Below are positions 56,953 through 64,000 of a stretch of DNA of 64,000 nucleotides, one piece after another. Both the position numbers and the translations under genes were made by a program. Origin of the DNA: Thalassococcus arenae (GTDB taxonomy: Bacteria; Pseudomonadota; Alphaproteobacteria; Rhodobacterales; Rhodobacteraceae); the NCBI RefSeq assembly GCF_019104745.1, contig NZ_JAHRWL010000001.1, positions 1,221,001 to 1,285,000 on the forward strand, read 5' to 3'. The first letter of the stretch is position 1. Every line of letters starts with the position of its first letter. The notes beneath the pieces are model-generated. The model searched no databases and was not told where the DNA came from. It worked only from the letters and a program-made list of their open reading frames with translations.

Positions 56953-58577
56953 GTCACACCTCCGTTGGCGGCGATGCGGGCCTTTTCGGCGCGCTCGAGC
57001 TTCTTGAGGTTCTGGTTGCGGAAATCCGGGCGCAGGTTCGGTTCGCCTTCCCAGACACCGGCCGTATCGCCGTGGCCGACGCCCTCGAAGAACGCTTTCA
57101 TTCCGTCCATCCGCGCCTTGCCGGCGATGGCGGCGTTGACCACTTCGGCCAGCGATCCGGCGCCGGCCGGGCCCATCAGCGGACGGGCGGAAATCAGGTT
57201 GGTGTAATAGAGCGCGGGGATGGCCAGTTCCTTGGCCTTCTGAACGACCGGCGTGGTGCCGATGGCAAGATCGGGTTTGACGGCTTCCATCGCCGCCAGG
57301 TCGTCTTCGAGCGACGCGCGGAACGTCACCTTGATCCCCCTGGTCTCGAGCCATTCGCGGTCGGGATCGGACCAGCGGGTGCGCGGGCAGGCAGTGCCGA
57401 CATAGCGCAGGTCGGCCCCGCTTTCGACCAGCAGCCGCGCGACCAGCAATTCGCTGCCCTCGTATCCCGACAGCGTGATTGTACCCTTGATCGGTGCCGC
57501 GGCCAGCGCGCCCTTGATCGCGGGCAGAAAGGCGTTCTGCGCGGCGGCCACACGGTCGGCGGGCAAGCCGAAGGCGTCGCCGATTCCAGCCAGCCAGGCG
57601 GCTGTGCCGTCATGCCCCACCGGAGCCGAGCCGACGATCGGCCGACCGGCAGCTTCGAATTCGCGGATCGCGGCTGTGTAGAAGGGATGGATCGCCGCCA
57701 CTGCGCCGCAGTCCAGCGCACCGTAGAGTTCGCGCCATTCGCGGCAGGGCACGACCGGCCCGGCGGCCAGCCCCAGGGGCGCCAGCATGGCGCCGATCAT
57801 CATCGGATCGGCCGGAAACATCTCACCCAGCAACGCGACACTTGGCCGATCCGACTTGCCGCCGACCGGTGCTGCCACCGGACCGGCCTGCACTTCCTTG
57901 CGGGCATAGGACAGCATGGCGCCCGCCAGCACATCCTTGGCCTCGGCGTGGGTCGGGATGCCGAAACCGGGTACGTCTATGCCGACAATCCGCACGCCGT
58001 TGATTTCGTCCGGCAAAAGCCGCAGGGGCACACCGGATGCCGTCGGAACGCACAGGTTAGTCACGACGATGGCGTCGTAATGTGCCGGGTCCGCCATCTG
58101 GTGCACTGCGTCGCGGATATCCTCGAACAGCTTGCCGGTAACCAGGGTTTCGGAATTGAACGGGACATAGCCCACCGACCGACGCGCGCCGTAGAAATGG
58201 CTGACAAAGGTCAGACCGTAGACACAGCAGGCCGAGCCGGAAAGCACCGTCGCCACCCGTTTCATCCGCAACCCCACGCGCAGTGATCCGAAGGCGGGGC
58301 ACATGGATTGCGGCTTGTCATGCGGGCCTTGCGGGTAGTCGCGGGCAAAGCGGTCGAGCATCTCGGAGTTGCCGGCCATCCGCGCGGCCTTTTCCATCTC
58401 CGCGCCGGAATGACATCCCAGACCCTGGACGGGTTCGGATGCGCGTTCCGGGACTTCTCCCCGGATCACCGCGACCTCGGCCGCCTCGTCATATGTCGCT
58501 TCTTTGCTCACGTCCCAGTCTTCGTCTTGCCAAGTTAATTTCGGAGGTCCGGGGCTGGCCCCCGGGCTTGCCGTCAT
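56946..58577 (-). CDS. bchY: Chlorophyllide a reductase subunit Y
   Basis: A 543-aa NifD-like subunit if ATG 58577 is used (overlapping the bchX stop). [19 protein letters not shown] and [31 protein letters not shown] are conserved, with cluster cysteines. The first ~12 residues (SPGASPGPP) are encoded by a GC hairpin repeat; a GTG at 58511 (VSKEATYDE) would begin after it. The start is therefore not settled. Confidence 0.94.
   Translation of the reverse strand: MTASPGASPGPPKLTWQDEDWDVSKEATYDEAAEVAVIRGEVPERASEPVQGLGCHSGAEMEKAARMAGNSEMLDRFARDYPQGPHDKPQSMCPAFGSLRVGLRMKRVATVLSGSACCVYGLTFVSHFYGARRSVGYVPFNSETLVTGKLFEDIRDAVHQMADPAHYDAIVVTNLCVPTASGVPLRLLPDEINGVRIVGIDVPGFGIPTHAEAKDVLAGAMLSYARKEVQAGPVAAPVGGKSDRPSVALLGEMFPADPMMIGAMLAPLGLAAGPVVPCREWRELYGALDCGAVAAIHPFYTAAIREFEAAGRPIVGSAPVGHDGTAAWLAGIGDAFGLPADRVAAAQNAFLPAIKGALAAAPIKGTITLSGYEGSELLVARLLVESGADLRYVGTACPRTRWSDPDREWLETRGIKVTFRASLEDDLAAMEAVKPDLAIGTTPVVQKAKELAIPALYYTNLISARPLMGPAGAGSLAEVVNAAIAGKARMDGMKAFFEGVGHGDTAGVWEGEPNLRPDFRNQNLKKLERAEKARIAANGGVTC
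58540..58565 (+). repeat. GC hairpin repeat at the bchX-bchY junction
   Basis: Stem CCGGGG/CCCCGG (58549-58554 with 58560-58565, loop CTGGC), next to a TTCGGAGGT block. It lies within the 5' end of the bchY frame as opened at 58577. On the minus strand it runs into CCGAAATTAAC. Confidence 0.6.
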
Positions 58578-59575
58578 GCGTCGTCGTAGATCACCTCGAG
58601 CGAGGGTATTGGCGCGGCGTTCTTGCCGCGCATGTCGATGTCGGTCGCAGGCTCCAGCACCACGCCGGCGCCGGTCTCCGAGCCATCGAAAAGCGCCAGA
58701 AGCCCGTCCTGATCCAGCGGCTTGGGGCGCACCGGCGGCGCTTCGGCGACGTTCAGGCCCAGTTCGGCGAACAGCGCCCCCCAGGGACCGGCGGCGGTGC
58801 CGACGATCTGGTAATTGGCGGATTTCTTGCGCAGGTCGTCGTCTTGCGGGATCGAGGCCAGAACGGGCACGTTCACCGCGTCGGCAAAGGCCTGTGCCTC
58901 GCCCGAGCCGTCATCCTTGTTGATGACCAACCCCGCCACACCGACATTGCCGCCCAGCTTGCGGAAATATTCGACCGCCGAGCAGACATTGTTGGCGACA
59001 TACAGCGATTGCAGGTCGTTCGATCCGACCAGGATCACCTTTTGCGCCATGTCGCGCGCGATCGGCAGACCGAAGCCGCCACAGACCACGTCACCCAGGA
59101 AATCCAACAGGACAAAGTCGAAGTCCCAATCGTGGAAGCCCAGCTTTTCCAGCAGCTCGAAACCGTGGATGATTCCGCGCCCGCCGCAGCCGCGACCCAC
59201 TTCGGGTCCGCCCAGCTCCATCGCGAAGACACCGCCGCGCTTGAAGCAGACATCGCCGATCTTCACCTCTTCGCCGGCCAGCTTCTTCTTGGTCGAAGTC
59301 TCGATGATCGTCGGGCAGGCCTTGCCACCGAACAGCAGCGACGTGGTGTCGGATTTCGGATCGCAGCCGATCAACAGCACGCGTTTGCCCTGTTCGGCCA
59401 TCATGTGACTGAGATTGGCCAGCGTGAAGGACTTGCCGATGCCGCCCTTGCCGTAGATCGCGATGATCTGCGTCTTTGATTTCGGCTCGGTCACGGGGAT
59501 TTCGTCGTCGCCCTCGGCCGCCTCTTCGCGCAGCCGCTGGTCGTAACCGGACAGGTTCGGGATTTCATCTTTCAC
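58574..59575 (-). CDS. bchX: Chlorophyllide a reductase iron protein BchX
   Basis: A 333-aa NifH-like ATPase: P-loop YGKGGIGKS at residues 41-49, cluster cysteines in [10 protein letters not shown] and GDVVCGGFG. It feeds electrons to BchY-BchZ for reduction of ring B. Start is GTG 59575, overlapping the bchC stop (GTGA); the N-terminal [18 protein letters not shown] matches BchX. Confidence 0.97.
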   Translation of the reverse strand: MKDEIPNLSGYDQRLREEAAEGDDEIPVTEPKSKTQIIAIYGKGGIGKSFTLANLSHMMAEQGKRVLLIGCDPKSDTTSLLFGGKACPTIIETSTKKKLAGEEVKIGDVCFKRGGVFAMELGGPEVGRGCGGRGIIHGFELLEKLGFHDWDFDFVLLDFLGDVVCGGFGLPIARDMAQKVILVGSNDLQSLYVANNVCSAVEYFRKLGGNVGVAGLVINKDDGSGEAQAFADAVNVPVLASIPQDDDLRKKSANYQIVGTAAGPWGALFAELGLNVAEAPPVRPKPLDQDGLLALFDGSETGAGVVLEPATDIDMRGKNAAPIPSLEVIYDDA

Positions 59576-60513
59576 GCGACGGTCTCCCAATTGAGGATCA
59601 TTTTCAGGCAGGCCGGATCTTCGAACGCGGTGCGATAGGCGTTCGGTGCCTCCGTTGCCGGGGCTTGGTGCGTGATCAGGCCGTCGAGGCTGAGCGCGCC
59701 GGTTTCGATCAGCGCGCGGGTCGCGGTCAGGTCGTCGCGGTCCCATTCGGCGGCAACGCGGAACCGCGCCTCTTTCATGAAGGCGGGCGGAAAGGCGAAT
59801 TGCAGCGGCGCCGCATAAAACCCCGCCAGCACGATTTCGCCACCCTTGGCGATGCGGCCGACGAGGTCGTCCAGCAAGGCGCCGTTGCCGGATGCATCGT
59901 AGATGGTCTTGTAGTCCCGGCGCGGGTCGTCTTCGGGGCGGCAGACCGGGTAATCCTGCGCACCATCCATCCGCGCCGGATCGATTTCCCAGACGGTTGG
60001 CGCGGGCGCACCGGCGGCAACCGTCAGCCGCGCCATGAGCCGGCCGAGAACGCCATGCCCGACGATCAGTTCCGGCAGCGCCTTGCCGAACCCGGCCATC
60101 GCGTGGCGGGCGGTGGCGGCCAGCGCCAGCAGGGCACCGCTGGCGCCCATCGCGGGGTCGATCCGCGTGACGCGCGAGGCATCCGTGACAAGACGCGACG
60201 CCGCGCCCCCGAACAGGCCGAACGCGCCGTCATAGCAATTGGCTCCGGGAACGAAGACATGTTCGCCGCGCCGGAAACCGGTTTGCGAACCGGCCTCCAC
60301 CACTTCGCCCGCCGCTTCGTATCCAGGCACCAGCGGATAACCCATGCCGGGAAAGGGCGGCATGGCGCCGGACCAGAACAGTTTCTCGGTTCCGGTGGAA
60401 ATCCCCGAATGCCGGATATCGACAACGATATCGGTGGCGGATGGCTCGTTCAGCGTAACGTCTGACAAGCTCAGATCTTGGGGACCGCGGAGCAGAACGG
60501 CTTGCGTCGGCAT
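59572..60513 (-). CDS. bchC: Bacteriochlorophyllide a dehydrogenase BchC
   Basis: A 313-aa zinc-free MDR-type dehydrogenase that oxidises the 3-hydroxyethyl group to acetyl. [37 protein letters not shown] and [14 protein letters not shown] (nucleotide site) are typical. It is the first gene of bchC-X-Y-Z-puf, behind a double PpsR operator. Confidence 0.96.
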   Translation of the reverse strand: MPTQAVLLRGPQDLSLSDVTLNEPSATDIVVDIRHSGISTGTEKLFWSGAMPPFPGMGYPLVPGYEAAGEVVEAGSQTGFRRGEHVFVPGANCYDGAFGLFGGAASRLVTDASRVTRIDPAMGASGALLALAATARHAMAGFGKALPELIVGHGVLGRLMARLTVAAGAPAPTVWEIDPARMDGAQDYPVCRPEDDPRRDYKTIYDASGNGALLDDLVGRIAKGGEIVLAGFYAAPLQFAFPPAFMKEARFRVAAEWDRDDLTATRALIETGALSLDGLITHQAPATEAPNAYRTAFEDPACLKMILNWETVA

Positions 60514-60565
60514 CTTGCATCCCCCTTTGCGCTTCGCGTTGGACCACCGGGCGAATCCCCGGATG

Positions 60566-60583
60566 TGTACGTTTTAGTTTACA
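60566..60583 (-). promoter_or_regulatory. PpsR operator 1 at bchC
   Basis: TGT-N12-ACA, 53 bp before the bchC ATG and downstream of the putative -10. Confidence 0.82.
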
Positions 60584-60590
60584 GCTTACG

Positions 60591-60608
60591 TGTAAGTTTA
60601 TCTAGACA
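60591..60608 (-). promoter_or_regulatory. PpsR operator 2 at bchC
   Basis: TGT-N12-ACA, 7 bp from operator 1. It covers the -10 region. The spacing fits the classic tandem bchC sites of Rhodobacter capsulatus. Confidence 0.85.
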
Positions 60609-60622
60609 TACGCAACTGTCAA
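60595..60622 (-). promoter_or_regulatory. Putative bchC promoter
   Basis: Minus strand TTGACA (60617-60622), 16-nt spacer, TAAACT (60595-60600). Its -10 lies inside PpsR operator 2. Confidence 0.6.
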
Positions 60623-60642
60623 TAACTATGGACGGCGGCGGT

Positions 60643-61782
60643 TCATGCGCTTGGCACGCGGGCCGTCACGACCGAGGCGACGAACGCGCGGAGTGGCCTG
60701 GGCGTCTGGATATCGACAAAGCCTGCTTCGGCGAGAAGCGCCGCGATTTCTGCCTGGCTGCGCACCGTCCCGGTCCGCATCGCCATGCAGTAGAAGGCAA
60801 AGTAGACATCACCTATGGGATCAGGCGTTTCGCCACCCGACATCGGTTCCGCCACGATCAGTCGACCGCCCGGCGGCAGCGCCCGTTTCACTTTCTGCAG
60901 AAGCGCCGTCACCGTGTCGTCGGCATGGTCGTAAAGCACCCGGACCAATGTCGCGGCGTCGGCCCCGGACGGCAAAGGATCATCGCGGAACGATCCGGGG
61001 AAGAAGTGCAGGCGTTCCAGCACCGGCGATCCAGCCAGTCGCGTTCGCGCGGCATCGATAACCTGCGGCAAGTCCATCAACGTCACGATCAGGCCCGGAG
61101 TGGCCTTCAACGCGGCGGCCGCAAAGGCGCCGGTGCCACCTCCGATATCCATCAGGCGTGTTGTTCCCTGCAGCGAAACGGTTTGAAGCACCTCTTGCGC
61201 GACAAGGCCCTGCGACTGCGCCATCAGGTCCGAGTAGCGCCGCGCCGTATCCGGATCCTCGGCCGCTCCGGCGCCGAACACGTAGGGCCAGAAGCGCGCG
61301 AGTTCGGGCTGGGTATCGCCCCGCAGAAACGCAACCGGATCGGCAAGGTCACGGTAAAGCAGATCGTGGTGGCGAATCATGTCTTCAAGACCGGGCACGC
61401 CGATCAACGCCGCACCGCGCGTCGACAACGCGAACCGATCGCCGCGCCGCCGCAACAGGCCCAGGCCAGCGCCCGCCTGCAACAGGCGCTGCATCCGGTC
61501 GACCGCAAGCCCGACCTCGGACGCAAGCTCTTTTGCCGTTCCCGGCCGTTCGAGGATCCGGTGCGGAATGCGCAATTCGACAAGGGCGAACAAGACCTGC
61601 GATGCGACGAAACCCTGCACGATACCGAACAGGGCTTCGCCTTCGCGCCTGACCAGGCCGCGCGTCAGGGGAAACCGCGCCGCCCAGCTTTGAAAGCGCG
61701 GACTGGCGGCCAGCTTCAGCAGGCGGCTGCGCCAGGTGGGTCGACGTGGTGAAATCGGTTTGGTGTCCTCGGCAAGCGCCAT
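60643..61782 (-). CDS. crtF: Demethylspheroidene O-methyltransferase CrtF
   Basis: A 379-aa SAM methyltransferase of the O-methyltransferase-2 family: dimerisation helices in the first half, then RLMDIGGGTGAFAAAAL (SAM site) and HFFPGSFRDDPLPSGADAATLVRVLYDHADD. It methylates 1-hydroxy carotenoids of the spheroidene route. It follows crtE by one base. Confidence 0.93.
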   Translation of the reverse strand: MALAEDTKPISPRRPTWRSRLLKLAASPRFQSWAARFPLTRGLVRREGEALFGIVQGFVASQVLFALVELRIPHRILERPGTAKELASEVGLAVDRMQRLLQAGAGLGLLRRRGDRFALSTRGAALIGVPGLEDMIRHHDLLYRDLADPVAFLRGDTQPELARFWPYVFGAGAAEDPDTARRYSDLMAQSQGLVAQEVLQTVSLQGTTRLMDIGGGTGAFAAAALKATPGLIVTLMDLPQVIDAARTRLAGSPVLERLHFFPGSFRDDPLPSGADAATLVRVLYDHADDTVTALLQKVKRALPPGGRLIVAEPMSGGETPDPIGDVYFAFYCMAMRTGTVRSQAEIAALLAEAGFVDIQTPRPLRAFVASVVTARVPSA

Positions 61783-61783
61783 G

Positions 61784-62656
61784 TCATGCGCGGGCCCGCA
61801 GAACCTCGGCCGACGGTGTCAGCCGGTCGGCATACATGCGCACCATCTGCGCCAGCTGCGCCTCGCCCGGGCAGGACGGAATCGACGCGATAGCGCCTGA
61901 AAGGATGTCGGACAGCCGTTTCATCGCGCCATCGACACCCAGCATGGACACCGCGTTCGGGCGTCCGTGCAGATCATCCTGCCCCGCCGGCTTGCCAAGC
62001 GCCTGTTCGTCGAACAGCGCATCCCTCAGGTCGTCAGCGACCTGGAAGGCTTCGCCGATCCGGGCGCCCAGTTCGGTCCACGGCTCGGCCTCTTGCCCGG
62101 CGGCCAAGGCGCCCATCTGGGTGGCCGCAATGAAGAGCGCGCCGGTCTTGGCGCGGTGATAGGCCGACAGGTCGATCTGCGCTTCGCTTTCCCAGCCTTG
62201 TCCCGCGCAGATGCCATGCGGCATTCCCGTCTGGCGCGACAGCACGGCGATCAAGGCAAGCGCGCGTTCGGGCGTGTCACCAGCGGCACGCGAGAGGACG
62301 TTGAACGCCAGCACGATCAGCGAATCGCCGGTCAACACGGCTAGGGGCTCGGAATAGGCGCGGTGCACAGACGGCTTGCCGCGTCGGACATCGGCGTCGT
62401 CGAAGCAGGGCAAGTCGTCATGCACGAGGCTGGCGCAATGGACCAGTTCCAGCGAGGCCGAAGCCGCATCGGTGATTGAAGGACGGTCGTCACCACATGC
62501 CAGTGCCACCGATGTCAGAATCGTCGGGCGGATGCGCGCCCCGCCGGGCGTACAGGCATAATGCAAGGCGCCGGACAGGCGTTCCGGCGCCGGACCGGCA
62601 CGACCCATGGCGATGGCACGTTCCACTGCCGCGTCGATCCGTTTGGACAATCCCAT
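61784..62656 (-). CDS. crtE: Geranylgeranyl diphosphate synthase CrtE
   Basis: A 290-aa trans-prenyltransferase: first Asp-rich motif DDLPCFDD at residues 80-87 and second DDLRD at 208-212. It makes the C20 precursor of carotenoids and the bacteriochlorophyll tail. It heads crtE-crtF and reads on toward bchC. Confidence 0.95.
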   Translation of the reverse strand: MGLSKRIDAAVERAIAMGRAGPAPERLSGALHYACTPGGARIRPTILTSVALACGDDRPSITDAASASLELVHCASLVHDDLPCFDDADVRRGKPSVHRAYSEPLAVLTGDSLIVLAFNVLSRAAGDTPERALALIAVLSRQTGMPHGICAGQGWESEAQIDLSAYHRAKTGALFIAATQMGALAAGQEAEPWTELGARIGEAFQVADDLRDALFDEQALGKPAGQDDLHGRPNAVSMLGVDGAMKRLSDILSGAIASIPSCPGEAQLAQMVRMYADRLTPSAEVLRARA

Positions 62657-62674
62657 CGTCGCTCCTCGCCAATG

Positions 62675-62692
62675 TGTAAGTTTTTCTGGACA
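62675..62692. promoter_or_regulatory. PpsR operator 1, crtE/crtD region
   Basis: TGT-N12-ACA, 18 bp upstream of the crtE ATG. It can act on both divergent promoters. Confidence 0.8.
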
Positions 62693-62698
62693 TCAATA

Positions 62699-62716
62699 TG
62701 TAAATCATACTGGACA
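62699..62716. promoter_or_regulatory. PpsR operator 2, crtE/crtD region
   Basis: TGT-N12-ACA, 6 bp from operator 1. Its last base is the A of an in-frame crtD ATG at 62716. Together with operator 1 it fills most of the 89-bp divergent gap. Confidence 0.8.
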
Positions 62717-62745
62717 TGACGCGGCTGCAAGTCAACTATTGCTGC

Positions 62746-64000
62746 ATGAAGAACGCCGCGGTCATTGCCGAACGCAGACGCCCAGGACCGGTCATCGTGA
62801 TTGGCGCAGGGATCGGTGGGCTATGCGCGGCGCTGGAACTGGTGGCCGCGGGCGAGAACGTGCTGATTCTCGAACGCCACGCCACGCCGGGCGGCAAGAT
62901 GCGGCAAGTGCCCAGCCCTGCGGGCGGCGTCGATGCCGGTCCGACCGTTTTGACCATGCGTGCGGTCTTCGACGCCTTGTTCGAAATGACCGGGTCGACG
63001 CTGGACGCCCACGTGACGCTGCACAAACAGGACATCCTGGCGCGGCATTGGTGGCCGGACTCCGGGCCTCTTGATCTTTACGCCGACACGGCGCGTTCTG
63101 CCCAGGCCATCGGCGCGTTCGCCGGAACCCGGGCGGCGCAGCAGTTTTCGGCATTCTCGCAGCGCACTCGGCAATTGTTCGATGGATTCCGCGCGCCCGT
63201 CATGGAAGCGGCCAATCCGACACTGGGCAGTCTGACCCGACATGTCCTGAGACACCCCCACCTGATCGGCGCCATGGCACCGGGTGCGACGCTAGCCATA
63301 TTGCTGCGTCAAACATTCACCGATCCGCGTCTGCGTCAGTTGTTCGGTCGGTATGCGACCTATGTCGGAGGTTCGCCTTTCGAGGTTCCCGCCCTGTTGT
63401 CGCTGATCTGGCAGGCGGAAGAAAATGGTGTCTGGGTCGTCGAAGGCGGATTGACGGCGCTGGCCCAGGCGATCGCCGCCCGCTTCGAGGCATTAGGCGG
63501 CAACCTGTTGTATCACGCTCATGCCACGCGCATCCTGACCGACAGCGAAGGCGTGACCGGCGTCGCACTGGCCGATGGATCGATCTTTCCGGCGGGACAA
63601 GTCGTGTTCAACGGCGACCCCCGCGCCCTTGCGCTTGGTCGGTTCGGCGATGCGGCCGCTTCGGTTGCGCAAGTAACCGACCGGGTGCCACGCAGTCTGT
63701 CGGCCAATGTCTGGGCATTCGCGTCCGAGGTCCGGGGACTGGATCTCGTGCATCACAACGTCTTTTTCTCGTCCGATCCCAAAAGCGAATTCAAGGATCT
63801 GAAACGCGGCTGCCTTCCGTCCGACCCAACGCTTTACCTTTGTGCCGAGGATCGCGGCCAGGGTCGTTCGCCGTCTCGGATGGAGCGGTTTGAAATCATC
63901 CTCAACGCGCCGCCACTGACGCGGCGCCTGCCTGAACCGGAGGACTTCGACACATGTCACCGACGGACATTCCAGACCCTGGGGCGCTTCGGCCTGACCT
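62746..64000 (+). CDS. crtD: Carotenoid 3,4-desaturase CrtD, 3' end outside window
   Basis: 418 codons are open to the window edge with no stop. The FAD site GAGIGG is at residues 20-25, followed by TPGGKMRQVPSPAGGVDAGPTVLTM, which favours CrtD (hydroxyneurosporene desaturase) over CrtI. AAQQFSAFSQRTRQLFDGF and GRYATYVGGSPFEVPALLSLIW are shared with this branch. ATG 62746 is chosen, although ATG 62716 is in frame but lies in the PpsR site. Divergence from crtE is the Rhodobacter arrangement; crtC is expected next. Confidence 0.9.
   Translation, partial: MKNAAVIAERRRPGPVIVIGAGIGGLCAALELVAAGENVLILERHATPGGKMRQVPSPAGGVDAGPTVLTMRAVFDALFEMTGSTLDAHVTLHKQDILARHWWPDSGPLDLYADTARSAQAIGAFAGTRAAQQFSAFSQRTRQLFDGFRAPVMEAANPTLGSLTRHVLRHPHLIGAMAPGATLAILLRQTFTDPRLRQLFGRYATYVGGSPFEVPALLSLIWQAEENGVWVVEGGLTALAQAIAARFEALGGNLLYHAHATRILTDSEGVTGVALADGSIFPAGQVVFNGDPRALALGRFGDAAASVAQVTDRVPRSLSANVWAFASEVRGLDLVHHNVFFSSDPKSEFKDLKRGCLPSDPTLYLCAEDRGQGRSPSRMERFEIILNAPPLTRRLPEPEDFDTCHRRTFQTLGRFGLT

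Noticed and set aside
62607-63074. Plus-strand frame overlapping the crtE start and crtD
   Set aside because: It is out of frame with the CrtD reading frame, which carries the FAD motif and stays open to the window edge.

Overview
The window looks like chromosomal DNA of an alphaproteobacterium of the Rhodobacterales, most likely a marine roseobacter-type aerobic anoxygenic phototroph. The reasons are high G+C DNA, the gene order of the photosynthesis gene cluster, pufC in place of pufX, an oxygen-dependent cyclase (acsF) with no bchE beside it, and short, diverged flagellar proteins with FlbT and DUF1217 members. Genus is not assignable by eye.

Region 1 (1-21.1 kb) is a flagellar cluster. 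On the plus strand are the tail of flbT, a DUF1217 protein, and the operon flgB-flgC-fliE-fliQ-flgF-flgG-flgA-flgH-fliL (rod, rings and part of the export gate). On the minus strand are fliI alone and a long series motB / flgE-flgK-flgL-flgI / motA-718-aa protein-lytic transglycosylase-flhA-fliR-flhB-142-aa coiled-coil protein. motA and motB are separated. CtrA-like half-sites (TTAA-N7-TTAA type) lie upstream of motA, flgE and motB and before flgB; the motA and flgE copies share a longer common box.

Region 2 (21.3-26.9 kb) is a surface polysaccharide module: a YjbH-type outer-membrane protein and a YjbF-type lipoprotein on the plus strand, a nucleotide-sugar epimerase-like SDR and a sugar-1-phosphate transferase on the minus strand, and a Wza-type export lipoprotein on the plus strand.

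Region 3 (26.9-64 kb) is a photosynthesis gene cluster. The minus-strand superoperon bchF-N-B-H-L-M-lhaA-puhA-puhB-puhC-orf98-acsF-puhE-hemA, with cycA (cytochrome c2) after it, makes the early pigment steps and the reaction-centre H subunit. Divergent from it are ppaA(aerR)-ppsR-bchG-PucC-like-bchP-idi on the plus strand. A second minus-strand superoperon, crtE-crtF-bchC-X-Y-Z-pufQ-B-A-L-M-C, is followed by dxs. crtD runs divergently from crtE off the right edge.

Regulation is readable in the sequence. Seven-plus-one TGT-N12-ACA sites (the PpsR/CrtJ operator) are placed at every expected control point: one each at bchF and ppaA, two at bchG, two at bchC and two in the crtE/crtD divergent region, with PpsR encoded in the middle. 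Strong RNA hairpins flank pufBA, as expected for segmental mRNA stability. A family of GC-rich hairpin repeats punctuates the bch/puh operons.

Most of the window is well-known biology. The least described parts are the 718-aa periplasmic protein of the motA operon, the 142-aa protein after flhB, orf98 between puhC and acsF, and the hairpin repeats that touch the start regions of bchB and bchY. No CRISPR array, tRNA, rRNA or insertion sequence was seen.
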